Source: Nonomuraea sediminis | GTDB taxonomy: Bacteria; Actinomycetota; Actinomycetes; Streptosporangiales; Streptosporangiaceae | NCBI RefSeq assembly: GCF_018531495.1 | Contig: NZ_JAHDTI010000010.1 | Coordinates: 496,001 to 560,000 of the forward strand | Direction: 5' to 3' | DNA length: 64,000 nt | Shown here: positions 1-8,234 of the stretch, piece after piece | How positions within the stretch are numbered: the first letter of the stretch is position 1 | Layout of the letters: each line of letters opens with the position of its first letter | The notes under the pieces: model-generated | Told to the model about the DNA's origin: nothing | Databases searched by the model: none | Seen by the model: the letters and a program-made list of their open reading frames with translations, nothing else | Program-made: the position numbers and the translations under genes

Positions 1-861
1 CTGGCCACGCACGAAGGGCTGCGGCTGCTGGCCGAGCGCACCGGGGCGCGCGTGCGCCGGGTCAGGCTCTACGACGACCCGGCGCGGGCCTCGGCCGACC
101 GGATCGTGTCCAGCCTGAAGGCCGGGCTGCGGCCGCGCACCAGGGTGGTGGCGGTGACCTGGGTGCACTCGAGCACCGGCGTCCGGCTGCCCATCAGGGC
201 CATCGCCGACATGCTCGCCGAGGTCAACAAGGGGCGCGACGAGCGCGACAGGGCGCTGCTGTGCGTGGACGGCGTGCACGGCTTCGGCGCGATGGCCGAC
301 CAGGTGGACGACCTGGGTTGCGACTTCCTGGCCAGCGGCGCGCACAAGTGGCTGTTCGGGCCGCGTGGCACCGGGATCCTGTGGGGCAGGGCCTGGGACG
401 CGCTGTCGCCCGTGATCACCAGCTTCAGTGAGGCGTCGTTCGAGTCCTGGCAGCAGGGCACGCCGCCCAAGGCCACCACCGCGGAGCTGGTCACGCCCGG
501 CGGGTTCAAGGCGTTCGAGCACCGCTGGGCGATGCCGGACGCCTTCGCCTTCCACGAGGCCATCGGCGCCGACCGCATCCAGCGGCGCACCCAGGAGCTT
601 GCCACCCGGCTCAAGCAGGGGCTGGCGGGGCTGGCGAACGTCAAGCTCGCCACCCCGGTCTCCCCTGAGCTGTCGGCGGGCGTGGTGTGCTGCGCGGTCG
701 ACGGGCTGAACCCCTTCGAAGCCGTCGACCGCCTGCGCCAGGCCGGGATCGTGGCCAGTTCCACGCCCTACAGCCAGTCGCTGCTGCGCTTCGGCACCAG
801 CATCGTCACCACGCCCGAGCAGGCCGACCAGGCCGTCAAGGCCGTGGCCGCGCTCAAGTGA
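1..861 (+). CDS. Class V aminotransferase, 5' end outside window
   Basis: The reading frame is open from the first base, so the gene starts upstream; 286 residues are visible. It is a fold-type I PLP enzyme of the class V aminotransferase / isopenicillin N epimerase-like group. The PLP-binding lysine sits in the segment SGAHKWLFGP (codon 346-348), preceded by a CVDGVHGFG-type aspartate that would contact the pyridine ring. The C-terminal small domain is complete and ends at a TGA. It converges with the response regulator gene, with only 4 bp between the stop codons. The substrate cannot be read from the sequence; racemase, lyase or aminotransferase activity are all possible in this family. 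Confidence 0.85.
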   Translation: MATHEGLRLLAERTGARVRRVRLYDDPARASADRIVSSLKAGLRPRTRVVAVTWVHSSTGVRLPIRAIADMLAEVNKGRDERDRALLCVDGVHGFGAMADQVDDLGCDFLASGAHKWLFGPRGTGILWGRAWDALSPVITSFSEASFESWQQGTPPKATTAELVTPGGFKAFEHRWAMPDAFAFHEAIGADRIQRRTQELATRLKQGLAGLANVKLATPVSPELSAGVVCCAVDGLNPFEAVDRLRQAGIVASSTPYSQSLLRFGTSIVTTPEQADQAVKAVAALK

Positions 862-865
862 ACCG

Positions 866-1471
866 CTAGAGCCAGCCCTGGGTCTGGGCGCGCTGGACGG
901 CCGCGATCCTGTTGCGGGCGTGCGTCTTCTGGATGGCCGACGACAGGTAGTTGCGGACCGTGCCCTCCGACAGGTGCAGCTTCCTGGCGATGTCGCCGAT
1001 CGTCGAGCCGTCGGCGGCGGCCGCCAGCACGTCCCGCTCACGGGCCGACAGCGGGTTGGGCCCCGCGCTGAGCGCCGCCGCGGCCAGGCCCGGGTCGATG
1101 ACCCGCTCCCCCGCGTGCACCCGCCGGATGGCCGAGGCCAGCTCCCGCGCCGGGCTGTCCTTGACCAGGAAGGCCACCGCGCCCGCCTCCATCGCGTTGC
1201 GCAGGTAGCCGGGCCTGCCGAACGTGGTAAGGATCATCACCCGGCAGGCGGGCACCTCCACCGCGATCCTGCTCGCCGCGCCGATGCCGTCGAGCAGCGG
1301 CATCTCGATGTCGAGCAGCGCGATGTCGGGCCGCTGCTTGAGCACGACGGCGACCGCCTCCTCACCGTCGGCGGCCTCCCCGACGACCTCGATGTCGGGC
1401 TCCAGGCCGAGCAGCGAGGCGAGAGCGCCGCGGACCATGCCCTGGTCCTCGGCCAGCACGACTCTGATCAC
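866..1471 (-). CDS. NarL/LuxR-family response regulator
   Basis: A 201-residue regulator with an N-terminal REC domain and a C-terminal LuxR-type HTH. The acidic pair is at residues 8-9, the phosphoacceptor is D54, the switch threonine is near 82 and the conserved lysine is K104. The HTH spans about 136-195 (PLSARERDVL to the C-terminus). The GTG start overlaps the kinase TGA (GTGA), with GAAGG upstream, so it is probably translated by coupling to the kinase. It is the last gene of an ABC exporter-kinase-regulator operon and probably controls that operon or cell-envelope genes. The signal is unknown. Confidence 0.93.
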   Translation of the reverse strand: MIRVVLAEDQGMVRGALASLLGLEPDIEVVGEAADGEEAVAVVLKQRPDIALLDIEMPLLDGIGAASRIAVEVPACRVMILTTFGRPGYLRNAMEAGAVAFLVKDSPARELASAIRRVHAGERVIDPGLAAAALSAGPNPLSARERDVLAAAADGSTIGDIARKLHLSEGTVRNYLSSAIQKTHARNRIAAVQRAQTQGWL

Positions 1472-2607
1472 GCGGGCGCCTTCACGCCGGCCGGCACCCG
1501 TACCTTCAGCGCGAAGCCGCCCTTGGGGGCGCTCCCCGCCGTCACCGAGCCGCCCGCGCCCAGCACCCGTTCCCTGAGGCCTGACAGGCCGCTGCCCGGC
1601 TGCTGCGGCTCTCCGCCGCGTCCGTCGTCCATGATCTCCAGGGTGACGGCTTTTCCGTCGTACGTCACCTCGATCTCGCACCGGTCCGCACCGGCGTGCC
1701 GTACGACGTTGGTGACGCCCTCGCGGACGGCCCAGCCGAGCAGGCCGTCGAGCAGGTCGGGCAGGGGCGTGCCTGAGACCCTGACCTGCGGTTCGACGCC
1801 CGCGGCGCGCAGCACGGCGCGGGCGTTGTCCAGCTCCTCCGACAGGCTGCGCTGGCGGTAGCCGGTGACGGCCTCGCGGACCTCGACCAGCGCCTGCCTG
1901 GCCACCGACTCGATGTCGCGCACCTCGCGCAGCACCTTGGGCGAGTCCTCGGCCAGGCGGCCGGCCAGCTCGCTCTTCAGCACGATCAGCGACAGGCTGT
2001 GCCCGAGCAGGTCGTGCAGGTCACGGGAGATGCGCAGCCGCTCGTCGGCGGCGGCCAGCCTGGCCACCTCGCCCTGCGCCTCGCGCAGCTGGTGCGCCAG
2101 GACGCGGGTGTTGCGCACGCCGATGAACAGCAGCCCGAGCGTGACGACCTGGAACCCGAAGATGACGATCACGCCGGGTTCCACCCTGGCCAGCAGGCCG
2201 GAGACGATGACGACCGCGAGCATCCCGAACATCCCCATCACCGCCCCGCGCGGCGACAGGGTGAAGCTGTAGAGCACGACCGTGAAGATGGGCAGTGTCA
2301 GCCACGCGTCGCCGAAGGCCAGCGCGGAGACCACCGAGATCGCCGTGGTGACGGCCAGCAGGTGGTAGGTCCACCTGCCAGGCTCGTAGAAGCTCCGCGG
2401 ACTGAGCGTGGTGGCGATGTAGCAGGTCAGGAACGCCACGATCGACGCCCAACCCCACACCGCCTTGACGCCCGTGATGTCGCCCGACACCAGCGAGCTG
2501 ATCGGGTACAGCACGTAGACCAGCCCGATCGAGATGCCGAACAGCCGCCTTCGGCGGTTCGGAACCCCGTCCGCACCGCCGAAGGTCAGCTTGTCTGCGA
2601 AGCTCAT
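1468..2607 (-). CDS. Membrane sensor histidine kinase (HisKA_3 type)
   Basis: A 379-residue kinase. About five or six hydrophobic segments lie between residues 22 and 165, followed by a short coiled coil. The HisKA_3 dimerisation and phosphotransfer region has H198 in the motif RDLHDLLGHSL, and the HATPase domain has an N-box (E297 and N300 in REGVTNVVRHA) and a D328-GRG G-box. There is no extracellular sensor domain, so it is of the DesK-like intramembrane-sensing kind. The ATG overlaps the permease stop (ATGA), and the stop overlaps the regulator GTG. Known relatives pair with a NarL regulator and often control the ABC exporter encoded beside them. Confidence 0.93.
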   Translation of the reverse strand: MSFADKLTFGGADGVPNRRRRLFGISIGLVYVLYPISSLVSGDITGVKAVWGWASIVAFLTCYIATTLSPRSFYEPGRWTYHLLAVTTAISVVSALAFGDAWLTLPIFTVVLYSFTLSPRGAVMGMFGMLAVVIVSGLLARVEPGVIVIFGFQVVTLGLLFIGVRNTRVLAHQLREAQGEVARLAAADERLRISRDLHDLLGHSLSLIVLKSELAGRLAEDSPKVLREVRDIESVARQALVEVREAVTGYRQRSLSEELDNARAVLRAAGVEPQVRVSGTPLPDLLDGLLGWAVREGVTNVVRHAGADRCEIEVTYDGKAVTLEIMDDGRGGEPQQPGSGLSGLRERVLGAGGSVTAGSAPKGGFALKVRVPAGVKAPA

Positions 2608-3338
2608 GCCCGAACAGTAGCCCGCCGGTAGGCGTAGGTCGCCACGCCGCCGAGCACGACGGCCCACGCGAGCACGATGAGCAGGTCGGTCACGGGGAGG
2701 CCGTCGCCGGAGATGATGCTCCAGCCCAGGTTGGCGTAGTGGTAGGACGGCATGAAGTGGGCGATGGTCTTCATCGTGCCGCCGATCACGTCCACCGGGA
2801 ACCACAGCCCGCCGAGCAGCGCCAGGGCGAACATGCAGATCATCGAGGCGGGCTGGGCGGCGTCGGGGCCGAACACCGAGCCGATGGTCAGCCCCACCGC
2901 GATGAACGGGATGGCCCCGATCCACAGCGTGAGCAGCAACGGCACCCACCGGCTGACCGGCATGGACACCCCCTGCTGCAGTACCGCTGCCAGGCTGACC
3001 AGCAGCAGCGACGGCAGCACCAGCAGCAGCGCGGCGCCCAGCTTGGTCACGATGATGGCCCAGTTGGGCAGCGGGGTGATCTGCAGCTGGCGCAGCCAGC
3101 CTGACTGGCGCTCCTGCGCCCACGGCACGGCCGAGCTCATCATCGAGGAGGCCAGCGCGCCGTAGGCGGCCATCGACACCAGCAGGTAGGCGGCCACGGT
3201 GACGCCGCCGTCGGTCTTCTGCTGGCCGTAGATGTTGGCGTTGATCAGGTAGAACACGACGGGGAATGCGACGACGAAGATGATGTAGCGGCGGTTGCGC
3301 AGCATGCGCAGCGCCTCGGTCTTGGCGTAGTACAGCAT
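2604..3338 (-). CDS. ABC-2 type exporter permease
   Basis: A 244-residue polytopic protein with about six membrane spans, typical of ABC-2 exporters of the drug or lipid export class. The first span lies around residues 17-35 after a short basic N-terminus. Both ends overlap neighbouring genes: its ATG shares a base with the ATPase stop (TGATG), and its TGA lies within the kinase ATGA. Transcription and translation are therefore linked through all four genes. The cargo is unknown; antibiotics or envelope lipids are the usual guesses for exporters with a dedicated kinase. Confidence 0.9.
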   Translation of the reverse strand: MLYYAKTEALRMLRNRRYIIFVVAFPVVFYLINANIYGQQKTDGGVTVAAYLLVSMAAYGALASSMMSSAVPWAQERQSGWLRQLQITPLPNWAIIVTKLGAALLLVLPSLLLVSLAAVLQQGVSMPVSRWVPLLLTLWIGAIPFIAVGLTIGSVFGPDAAQPASMICMFALALLGGLWFPVDVIGGTMKTIAHFMPSYHYANLGWSIISGDGLPVTDLLIVLAWAVVLGGVATYAYRRATVRA

Positions 3339-4222
3339 CAGGACTCCCGGGTGAGGGCGAGGAAGGCGTCCTCGAGGTCGGCCCCGCCGAGCTGCAGGTC
3401 GCGCACGTCGAGGGTGGTGCCGCGGTAGAGGGCGGCGACGGTGGCGTCGGTGTCGGCGGTGCGCAGCGTGGCGACCCCGCCGGTGATCTCCACGGCGGTG
3501 ACGCCCGGCAGCAGGTCGAGCCCGGCCGCCGCCTGCTCGCCGAGCCTGAAGCGGACCGTCTGCCCGCCGACGCCGGCCTTGATCTCGGCGGCGGTGCCGT
3601 CGGCGACCACGACGCCCCTGGCGACGACGATGACCCTGTCGGAGCTCTCGTCGGCCTCCTCCAGGTAGTGGGTGGCGAACAGCACGGTCCTGCCCTCGGC
3701 GGCGTAGGCGCGCATGCTCTCCCAGAAACGCAGGCGCGACTCCACGTCCATGGCGGCGGTGGGCTCGTCGAGCACCAGGATCCGCGGCGCGCCCGCGATG
3801 GCCAGGGCGAACCTGACGCGCTGGGTCTGCCCGCCCGACAGCTTGTTGGCGCGGCGCTTGACCAGGTCGGCGAGGTCGGCCAGCTTGAGGATGTCCGCGA
3901 GCGGCAGGGGGTCGGGGTAGAGCCGGCGGACCAGCTCGATCAGCTCCTGGACCGACAGCTCGGGGATGAGCTGGCCGCTCTGCAGCATGGCGCCCATGTC
4001 ACCGGCGGCCACGGCCTGCTCGGGGGTACGGCCGAACACGCTGATCGCGCCCTTGGTCGGGCGCAGCAGCCCGAGAAGCATGTTGATGGAGGTGGACTTG
4101 CCCGCACCGTTGGGGCCGAGCAGGGCCACGGTCTTGCCGGGCTCGATGGCAAGGGAGAGATCGTCGACAGCAAGCACGTCCCCGTAGTTCTTGCTGACGC
4201 GATCGAACACGATGGCGTTCAT
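3338..4222 (-). CDS. ABC exporter ATP-binding protein
   Basis: A 294-residue ABC ATPase. The Walker A is GPNGAGKS at about residues 36-43, the signature LSGGQTQRVRFALAIA, the Walker B ILVLDEPTAAMD, and the H-loop FATHY. The roughly 80-residue C-terminal extension is typical of DrrA/YadG-type exporter ATPases. It is the first gene of the four-gene exporter and two-component operon. No Shine-Dalgarno is visible; instead TAGCGT lies exactly 7 nt before the ATG, consistent with a leaderless transcript. Confidence 0.93.
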   Translation of the reverse strand: MNAIVFDRVSKNYGDVLAVDDLSLAIEPGKTVALLGPNGAGKSTSINMLLGLLRPTKGAISVFGRTPEQAVAAGDMGAMLQSGQLIPELSVQELIELVRRLYPDPLPLADILKLADLADLVKRRANKLSGGQTQRVRFALAIAGAPRILVLDEPTAAMDVESRLRFWESMRAYAAEGRTVLFATHYLEEADESSDRVIVVARGVVVADGTAAEIKAGVGGQTVRFRLGEQAAAGLDLLPGVTAVEITGGVATLRTADTDATVAALYRGTTLDVRDLQLGGADLEDAFLALTRES

Positions 4223-4229
4223 GGATAAG

Positions 4230-4235
4230 ACGCTA
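4230..4235 (-). promoter_or_regulatory. Putative -10 of leaderless ABC operon
   Basis: On the minus strand TAGCGT is followed by 7 nt and then the ATG at 4222. This matches the TANNNT hexamer spacing of leaderless actinobacterial promoters. No clear TTGACA-like -35 is visible. Confidence 0.4.
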
Positions 4236-4282
4236 AGGGCGGTGATCGGGATCGCTTAGTGCCGTCCATCCGGGGATCTGTG

Positions 4283-4294
4283 TGACATTTGTCA
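4283..4294. promoter_or_regulatory. Palindrome TGACATTTGTCA
   Basis: Perfect inverted repeat TGACA-TT-TGTCA. It overlaps the stop codon of the carbonic anhydrase gene and lies about 60 bp upstream of the ABC operon start. It could be an operator for that operon, for example for the encoded NarL regulator, or a chance match. Confidence 0.3.
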
Positions 4295-4942
4295 GGCCAC
4301 CCGGGTCACCAGGCCGCTGTCGAGGCTGTAGTAGGCGCCGATCACCGCGGTCCTGCCGCGCAGCAGCGGATCCGAGCGCAGCAGGGAGACCGTGTGCACG
4401 GTGCTCGCCTTGATCATCTCCTCCACGTCGCCGGTGTAGACGGGGCGCAGCGCCTCCACGATCCGCTGCAGCTCCCCCGGCAGCGTGGTGCCCTCCCGCA
4501 GCGCGGTGGCCGCCGCGGTGACCGCGCCGCAGCGCTGGTGGCCGAGCACGACGACCAGCGGTGCCCGCAGGTCCTGCGGGCCGAACTGCACGGCGGCGGT
4601 CACCAGCGGGTCGGTGGTGTGGCCTGCCGTACGGACCACGAGCAGATCGCCGAGGCCGGCGTCGAAGACGGCCTCGGGCGGCACCCTGGAGTCGATGCAC
4701 GACAGCACGACGGCGTACGGCGACTGGCCGGTGGCCACCTGGCGGCGCCTGTCGGGGTCCAGGCGGGGACGGCGGGCGCCGCCCGCGGCCCAGCGGCGGT
4801 TGCCGTCGCGCAGCGCGGCCCAGGCCTGAGCGGCCGAGGCGGGACGGGAGTTGGCCAGGACCGCGGCTCCGGTGAGCGCGGAGCCGGTGATGAGCGCGGC
4901 ACTGAAGAGGAGACCACGGCGGGCAAGCAGCTCGTCACGCAC
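4292..4942 (-). CDS. Beta-class carbonic anhydrase with Tat-type signal
   Basis: A 216-residue beta-carbonic anhydrase (CO2 hydration). The zinc site is C82, H135 and C138 in LSCIDSRVPPE and LGHQRCGAV, with the D84-R86 dyad in place. The N-terminus carries twin arginines (R8-R9), a hydrophobic stretch at 10-30 and an Ala-rich cleavage region at about 35-38. This suggests Tat-dependent export, unusual for a beta-class enzyme but known in some actinobacteria. The GTG start is the first in frame. It stands alone between hisG and the ABC operon. Confidence 0.88.
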   Translation of the reverse strand: MRDELLARRGLLFSAALITGSALTGAAVLANSRPASAAQAWAALRDGNRRWAAGGARRPRLDPDRRRQVATGQSPYAVVLSCIDSRVPPEAVFDAGLGDLLVVRTAGHTTDPLVTAAVQFGPQDLRAPLVVVLGHQRCGAVTAAATALREGTTLPGELQRIVEALRPVYTGDVEEMIKASTVHTVSLLRSDPLLRGRTAVIGAYYSLDSGLVTRVA

Positions 4943-4985
4943 GGCTACGTTATGCCCGCCGGGTCCGTGACCTAGCGGGCAGTAC

Positions 4986-5825
4986 TCACACGCGGCAGGC
5001 GTAGATATCGGTGACCAGAATGGCCCTTGCGCCGATCTCCCAGAGCTGGTCCATGACCTGCTGGTGGCCCTTGCGCGGCACCATGACGCGCACCGCGACC
5101 CAGCCCTCGCGGTGCAGCGGGGAGACCGTCGGCCCCTCCATGCCGGGGGCCAGCGCGGTGGCCTCCTCGATGCGCTCGGCGCGGATGTCGTAGTCCATCA
5201 TCACGTAGTCGCGGGCGTGGATGACGCCCTGCAGGCGGCGCACCAGCTGGTCCAGCCCCGACGGCTCGTTGCGCCTGATCAGCACGGCCTCGGACTGCAT
5301 GATCGGCTCGCCGAACACCTCGAGGCCGACGTTGCGCAGCGTGGTGCCGGTCTCGACGACGTCGGCCACCGCGTCGGCCACGCCGAGCCTGATCGCGGTC
5401 TCCACGGCGCCGTCGAGCTTGATGACGCGCGCGTCCACGCCGCTGTCGGCCAGGAACTTGCCGAGCAGCCCCGCGTAGGAGGTGGCGATGCGCAGGCCTT
5501 CCAGGTCCTTGACCGAGGTCATGGCGGCCGCTCGGGGGGCGGCCAGGCGGAAGGTGGAGCCGCCGAAGCCGAGCGGCATGATCTCCTCGACCGGCGCGCC
5601 GGAGTCGACCAGCATGTCGCGGCCGGTGATGCCGGCGTCGAGCGTGCCCTCGCCGACGTAGACGGCGATGTCGCGGGGGCGCAGGAAGAACAGCTCGCAG
5701 CCGTTCTCCTCGTCGACGACGACGAGTTCCTTGCTGTCTCGGCGGGACCGGTAGCCGGCCTCTTTGAGCATGGTCTGGGCGGCCTCGCTCAGGGCGCCCT
5801 TGTTGGGTACTGCCAGTCGGAGCAT
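4986..5825 (-). CDS. hisG: ATP phosphoribosyltransferase
   Basis: A 279-residue long-form HisG that catalyses the first step of histidine synthesis (ATP + PRPP to phosphoribosyl-ATP). It begins with the family hallmark MLRLAVPNKG and has the PRPP-binding segment DAVADVVETGTTLRN plus the C-terminal ACT-like regulatory domain that binds histidine. Two ATGs are in frame at 5834 and 5825. GAGGG directly abuts the first but is 7 nt from the second, so 5825 is preferred. It lies 61 bp downstream of hisE on the same strand, the usual actinobacterial hisE-hisG pair. Confidence 0.95.
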   Translation of the reverse strand: MLRLAVPNKGALSEAAQTMLKEAGYRSRRDSKELVVVDEENGCELFFLRPRDIAVYVGEGTLDAGITGRDMLVDSGAPVEEIMPLGFGGSTFRLAAPRAAAMTSVKDLEGLRIATSYAGLLGKFLADSGVDARVIKLDGAVETAIRLGVADAVADVVETGTTLRNVGLEVFGEPIMQSEAVLIRRNEPSGLDQLVRRLQGVIHARDYVMMDYDIRAERIEEATALAPGMEGPTVSPLHREGWVAVRVMVPRKGHQQVMDQLWEIGARAILVTDIYACRV

Positions 5826-5886
5826 CTCTCTCATCCCTCGTTAATGTCTGAAATTTCGTGACTTCGTGGGGTGGGCGCTGGGCGCC

Positions 5887-6150
5887 CTAGAGATGCTTGT
5901 AGACCTCGTCCAGCCCGATGCCCTTGGCGATCATGAGGACCTGCACGTGGTAGAGCAGCTGCGAGATCTCCTCCGCGGCCCTGTCGTTCGTCTCGTGCTC
6001 GGCGGCCATCCAGCTCTCGGCGGCCTCCTCGACGACCTTCTTGCCGATGGCATGGACGCCGGCATCCAGCGCGGCCACGGTGCCCGAACCCGCGGGCCTC
6101 GTGCGCGCCTTCTCGGACAGCTCGGCGTACAGCTCTTCGAAGGTCTTCAT
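5887..6150 (-). CDS. hisE: Phosphoribosyl-ATP pyrophosphatase
   Basis: An 87-residue HisE, an all-alpha MazG-like pyrophosphatase that carries out the second step of histidine synthesis. The acidic helix KKVVEEAAESWMAA and the following EEISQLLYHVQVLM are characteristic of the metal-binding core. The ATG at 6150 is preceded by GAGAGA; longer in-frame extensions upstream lack family similarity. It is co-directional with hisG just downstream. Confidence 0.95.
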   Translation of the reverse strand: MKTFEELYAELSEKARTRPAGSGTVAALDAGVHAIGKKVVEEAAESWMAAEHETNDRAAEEISQLLYHVQVLMIAKGIGLDEVYKHL

Positions 6151-6239
6151 GGTCTCTCTCGTCGTTCGGCCGGCATGCGTGACAAGCCTAGTCGCCCCCC
6201 GGCTCCCGCGCCGCCAGCCGGGTCCCCTCGGGTGCGCCA

Positions 6240-6276
6240 CTGCCCGCCGTACCTCTCCTCGAGGTGCGGCGGGCAG
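6240..6276. terminator. Strong hairpin between helicase and hisE
   Basis: Two 16-base arms (CTGCCCGCCGTACCTC and GAGGTGCGGCGGGCAG, 15 of 16 paired) flank a 5-base loop. There is no U-run, as is common for actinobacterial terminators. It lies about 100 bp after the helicase stop and 90 bp before hisE. A partial third copy of the arm (GGTACGGCGGGCA) follows at 6281-6293. Confidence 0.55.
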
Positions 6277-6292
6277 CAGTGGTACGGCGGGC

Positions 6293-6380
6293 ATCGGCGA
6301 ACCCGTGGGTCAGCGCGACCCGGAGGTCGGCGAACCCGCGGGGTCAACGCGACCTTGGGGTCGGCGAACCCGTGGGGTCA
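6293..6380. repeat. Three tandem ~33-bp repeats at helicase 3' end
   Basis: The unit TCGGCGAACCCGYGGGGTCA, followed by about 13 bases including GCGACC, recurs at about 6294, 6327 and 6361, a 33-34 bp period. The last copy runs into the helicase stop codon. No coding function is apparent. Confidence 0.7.
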
Positions 6381-8234
6381 GCGGCCGAAGCGGCGGCCGT
6401 TGGGACGGTTGCCGCGGTCGTCGGGGCGGAAGCCGCGGCCACGGTCGTCGGAGCGGTAACCGCGGGGGCGGTCACCGGAGACGGGGCGCGCGCCACGGTC
6501 GTCGGAGCGGAACCCACGGTCGTCGCCGCGGAACCCGCGGTCTCCACCCCGGTCGTCACGCCTGAACCCGCTGTCGTCACGGCGGAACCCGCGGTCGTCG
6601 CCGCGGGAGGGGCGCTCGTCGCGCACCCCGCGGTCGTTCGCGCGGAACGGCGTGCCCTCGTGCCGCTGGGGCCGCTCGCCGCCGAAGTCGCGACGGGGAC
6701 GGTTGTCACCGTTGAAGTCGCGACGCGGACGGTGCTCGCCGTCGAACTCACGGCGCGGACGGTTGTCGCCGTCGGACTCGCGACGCGGACGGTTGTCACC
6801 GTTGAAGTCGCGACGCGGACGGTTGTCGCCGCCGAAGTCGCGACGGGGACGCTGGTCACCGTCGTGGTCGCGGCGCGGACGGTGCTCACCGTCGAACTCG
6901 CGGCGCGGACGGCGCTCGCCGTCGAACTCACGGCGCGGGCGGCGGCCGCGGCGCTCGGACGGGCCGTGGCCCCCCTCGCGGCGCGGGCGCAGCGGCTTGC
7001 GCACGTCAGGCTCCCAGACCGGGATCGGCTCGCCGGAAGGCATGCGGGCGCCGGTCACCTCGGCCAGGCGCGGGTGGTCCGCCGTGGCCTTGAGGCGGAA
7101 CGGGTGGATGCCCGCCCGCCGGGTGAGCTGGTCGGTGGAGCGCCGCTCGTTGGGCAGCACGAGCGTGACCACGGTGCCCTTCTCGCCGGCGCGTGCCGTA
7201 CGGCCGCCGCGGTGCAGGTAGCTCTTGTGGTCCTGCGGCGGGTCGACGTGCAGGACCAGCGAGATGTTGTCGACGTGGATGCCGCGCGCGGCCACGTCGG
7301 TGCACACGAGCACGTTGATGGAGCCCTCACGGAACTCCGACAGGATGCGGGTGCGCTGGTTCTGCCGCTTGCCGCCGTGCAGGCCGCCGGACTTGATGCC
7401 GACCCTGGCCAGCTGCTTGCACAGGCGGTCGACGCCGTGCTGGGTGCGGACGAAGATGATCGTGCGGCCCTCGCGGTTGGCGATGGCGGCGGCGACGTCG
7501 AACTTGTCGTCGCGCGTCACCTGCATCACGTGGTGCTCCATCGTGTCGACCGGGGAGGTCGCGGGCGCGACGGAGTGCGTGATCGGGTCCTTGAGGAAGC
7601 GCTGGACCAGCTTGTCGACGTCGCCGTCGAGCGTGGCCGAGAACAGCAGGCGCTGCCCGTCGGACGGGGTCTGCGCGAGCAGGTCGGTCACGACGGGGAA
7701 GAAGCCGAGGTCGCACATGTGGTCGGCCTCGTCGAGGACGCTCACCTCGACGTCCTCGAGCGAGCACTCACGCTGCCGGATGAGGTCGCCGAGCCGGCCG
7801 GGGGTGGCGATGACGACGTCGACGCCGCGGCGCAGCGCCTCGATCTGCTTGCCCATGGACATGCCGCCGACGACGACCTTCATGCGCAGGCCGAGGCCGC
7901 GCCCGAGGGGCTCGAGGGCGTCGTGCACCTGCAGGGCCAGCTCGCGGGTGGGGACCAGGATCATGGCGCGGGGACGGCCGGGGGCCGGCCGGGTGCCGGC
8001 GAGGCGGGCCATGGTGGGCAGCCCGAAGGCGAGCGTCTTGCCGGAGCCGGTCTGGCCGCGGCCGAGCACGTCGTTGCCGGCCAGCACGTCGGGGATGGTG
8101 GCGCTCTGGATGGGGAAGGGGCTGTCGATGCCCTGCCTGGCCAGCCCGTCCACGAGCGGCTTGGGCAGGCCGAGCAGCTCGAACTCGGACGGACCCGGCT
8201 CCAGGAGGGTTTCGGGCATGGCAGCGTCAAGCAT
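6378..8234 (-). CDS. DEAD-box RNA helicase with Arg/Asp/Gly repeat tail
   Basis: A 618-residue ATP-dependent RNA helicase. It shows the Q motif (PFPIQSATIP), motif I GQTGSGKT, PTRELALQ, TPGRLGDL, DEAD, SAT, and motif VI HRGGRTARAG. The RecA core occupies roughly the first 380 residues. The tail is low-complexity: nine 10-residue units of the form G-D/E-x-R-P-R-R-D/E-x-x, then RGFRxDDRG units to the C-terminus, probably an RNA-binding disordered region. The start is uncertain; the ATG at 8234 lacks an ideal ribosome site, a GTG at 8240 has AAAGG about 10 nt upstream, and an ATG at 8219 is also possible. Likely roles are ribosome assembly or mRNA turnover, especially in the cold. Confidence 0.93.
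   Translation of the reverse strand: MLDAAMPETLLEPGPSEFELLGLPKPLVDGLARQGIDSPFPIQSATIPDVLAGNDVLGRGQTGSGKTLAFGLPTMARLAGTRPAPGRPRAMILVPTRELALQVHDALEPLGRGLGLRMKVVVGGMSMGKQIEALRRGVDVVIATPGRLGDLIRQRECSLEDVEVSVLDEADHMCDLGFFPVVTDLLAQTPSDGQRLLFSATLDGDVDKLVQRFLKDPITHSVAPATSPVDTMEHHVMQVTRDDKFDVAAAIANREGRTIIFVRTQHGVDRLCKQLARVGIKSGGLHGGKRQNQRTRILSEFREGSINVLVCTDVAARGIHVDNISLVLHVDPPQDHKSYLHRGGRTARAGEKGTVVTLVLPNERRSTDQLTRRAGIHPFRLKATADHPRLAEVTGARMPSGEPIPVWEPDVRKPLRPRREGGHGPSERRGRRPRREFDGERRPRREFDGEHRPRRDHDGDQRPRRDFGGDNRPRRDFNGDNRPRRESDGDNRPRREFDGEHRPRRDFNGDNRPRRDFGGERPQRHEGTPFRANDRGVRDERPSRGDDRGFRRDDSGFRRDDRGGDRGFRGDDRGFRSDDRGARPVSGDRPRGYRSDDRGRGFRPDDRGNRPNGRRFGR
6681..6948 (-). repeat. Nine in-frame 30-bp repeats in helicase tail
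   Basis: The DNA repeats with a 30-bp period, each unit encoding a variant of RPRRDFNGDN. Copies differ at several codons, so the array is old or under protein-level selection. It can vary by unit slippage without frame loss. Confidence 0.8.
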
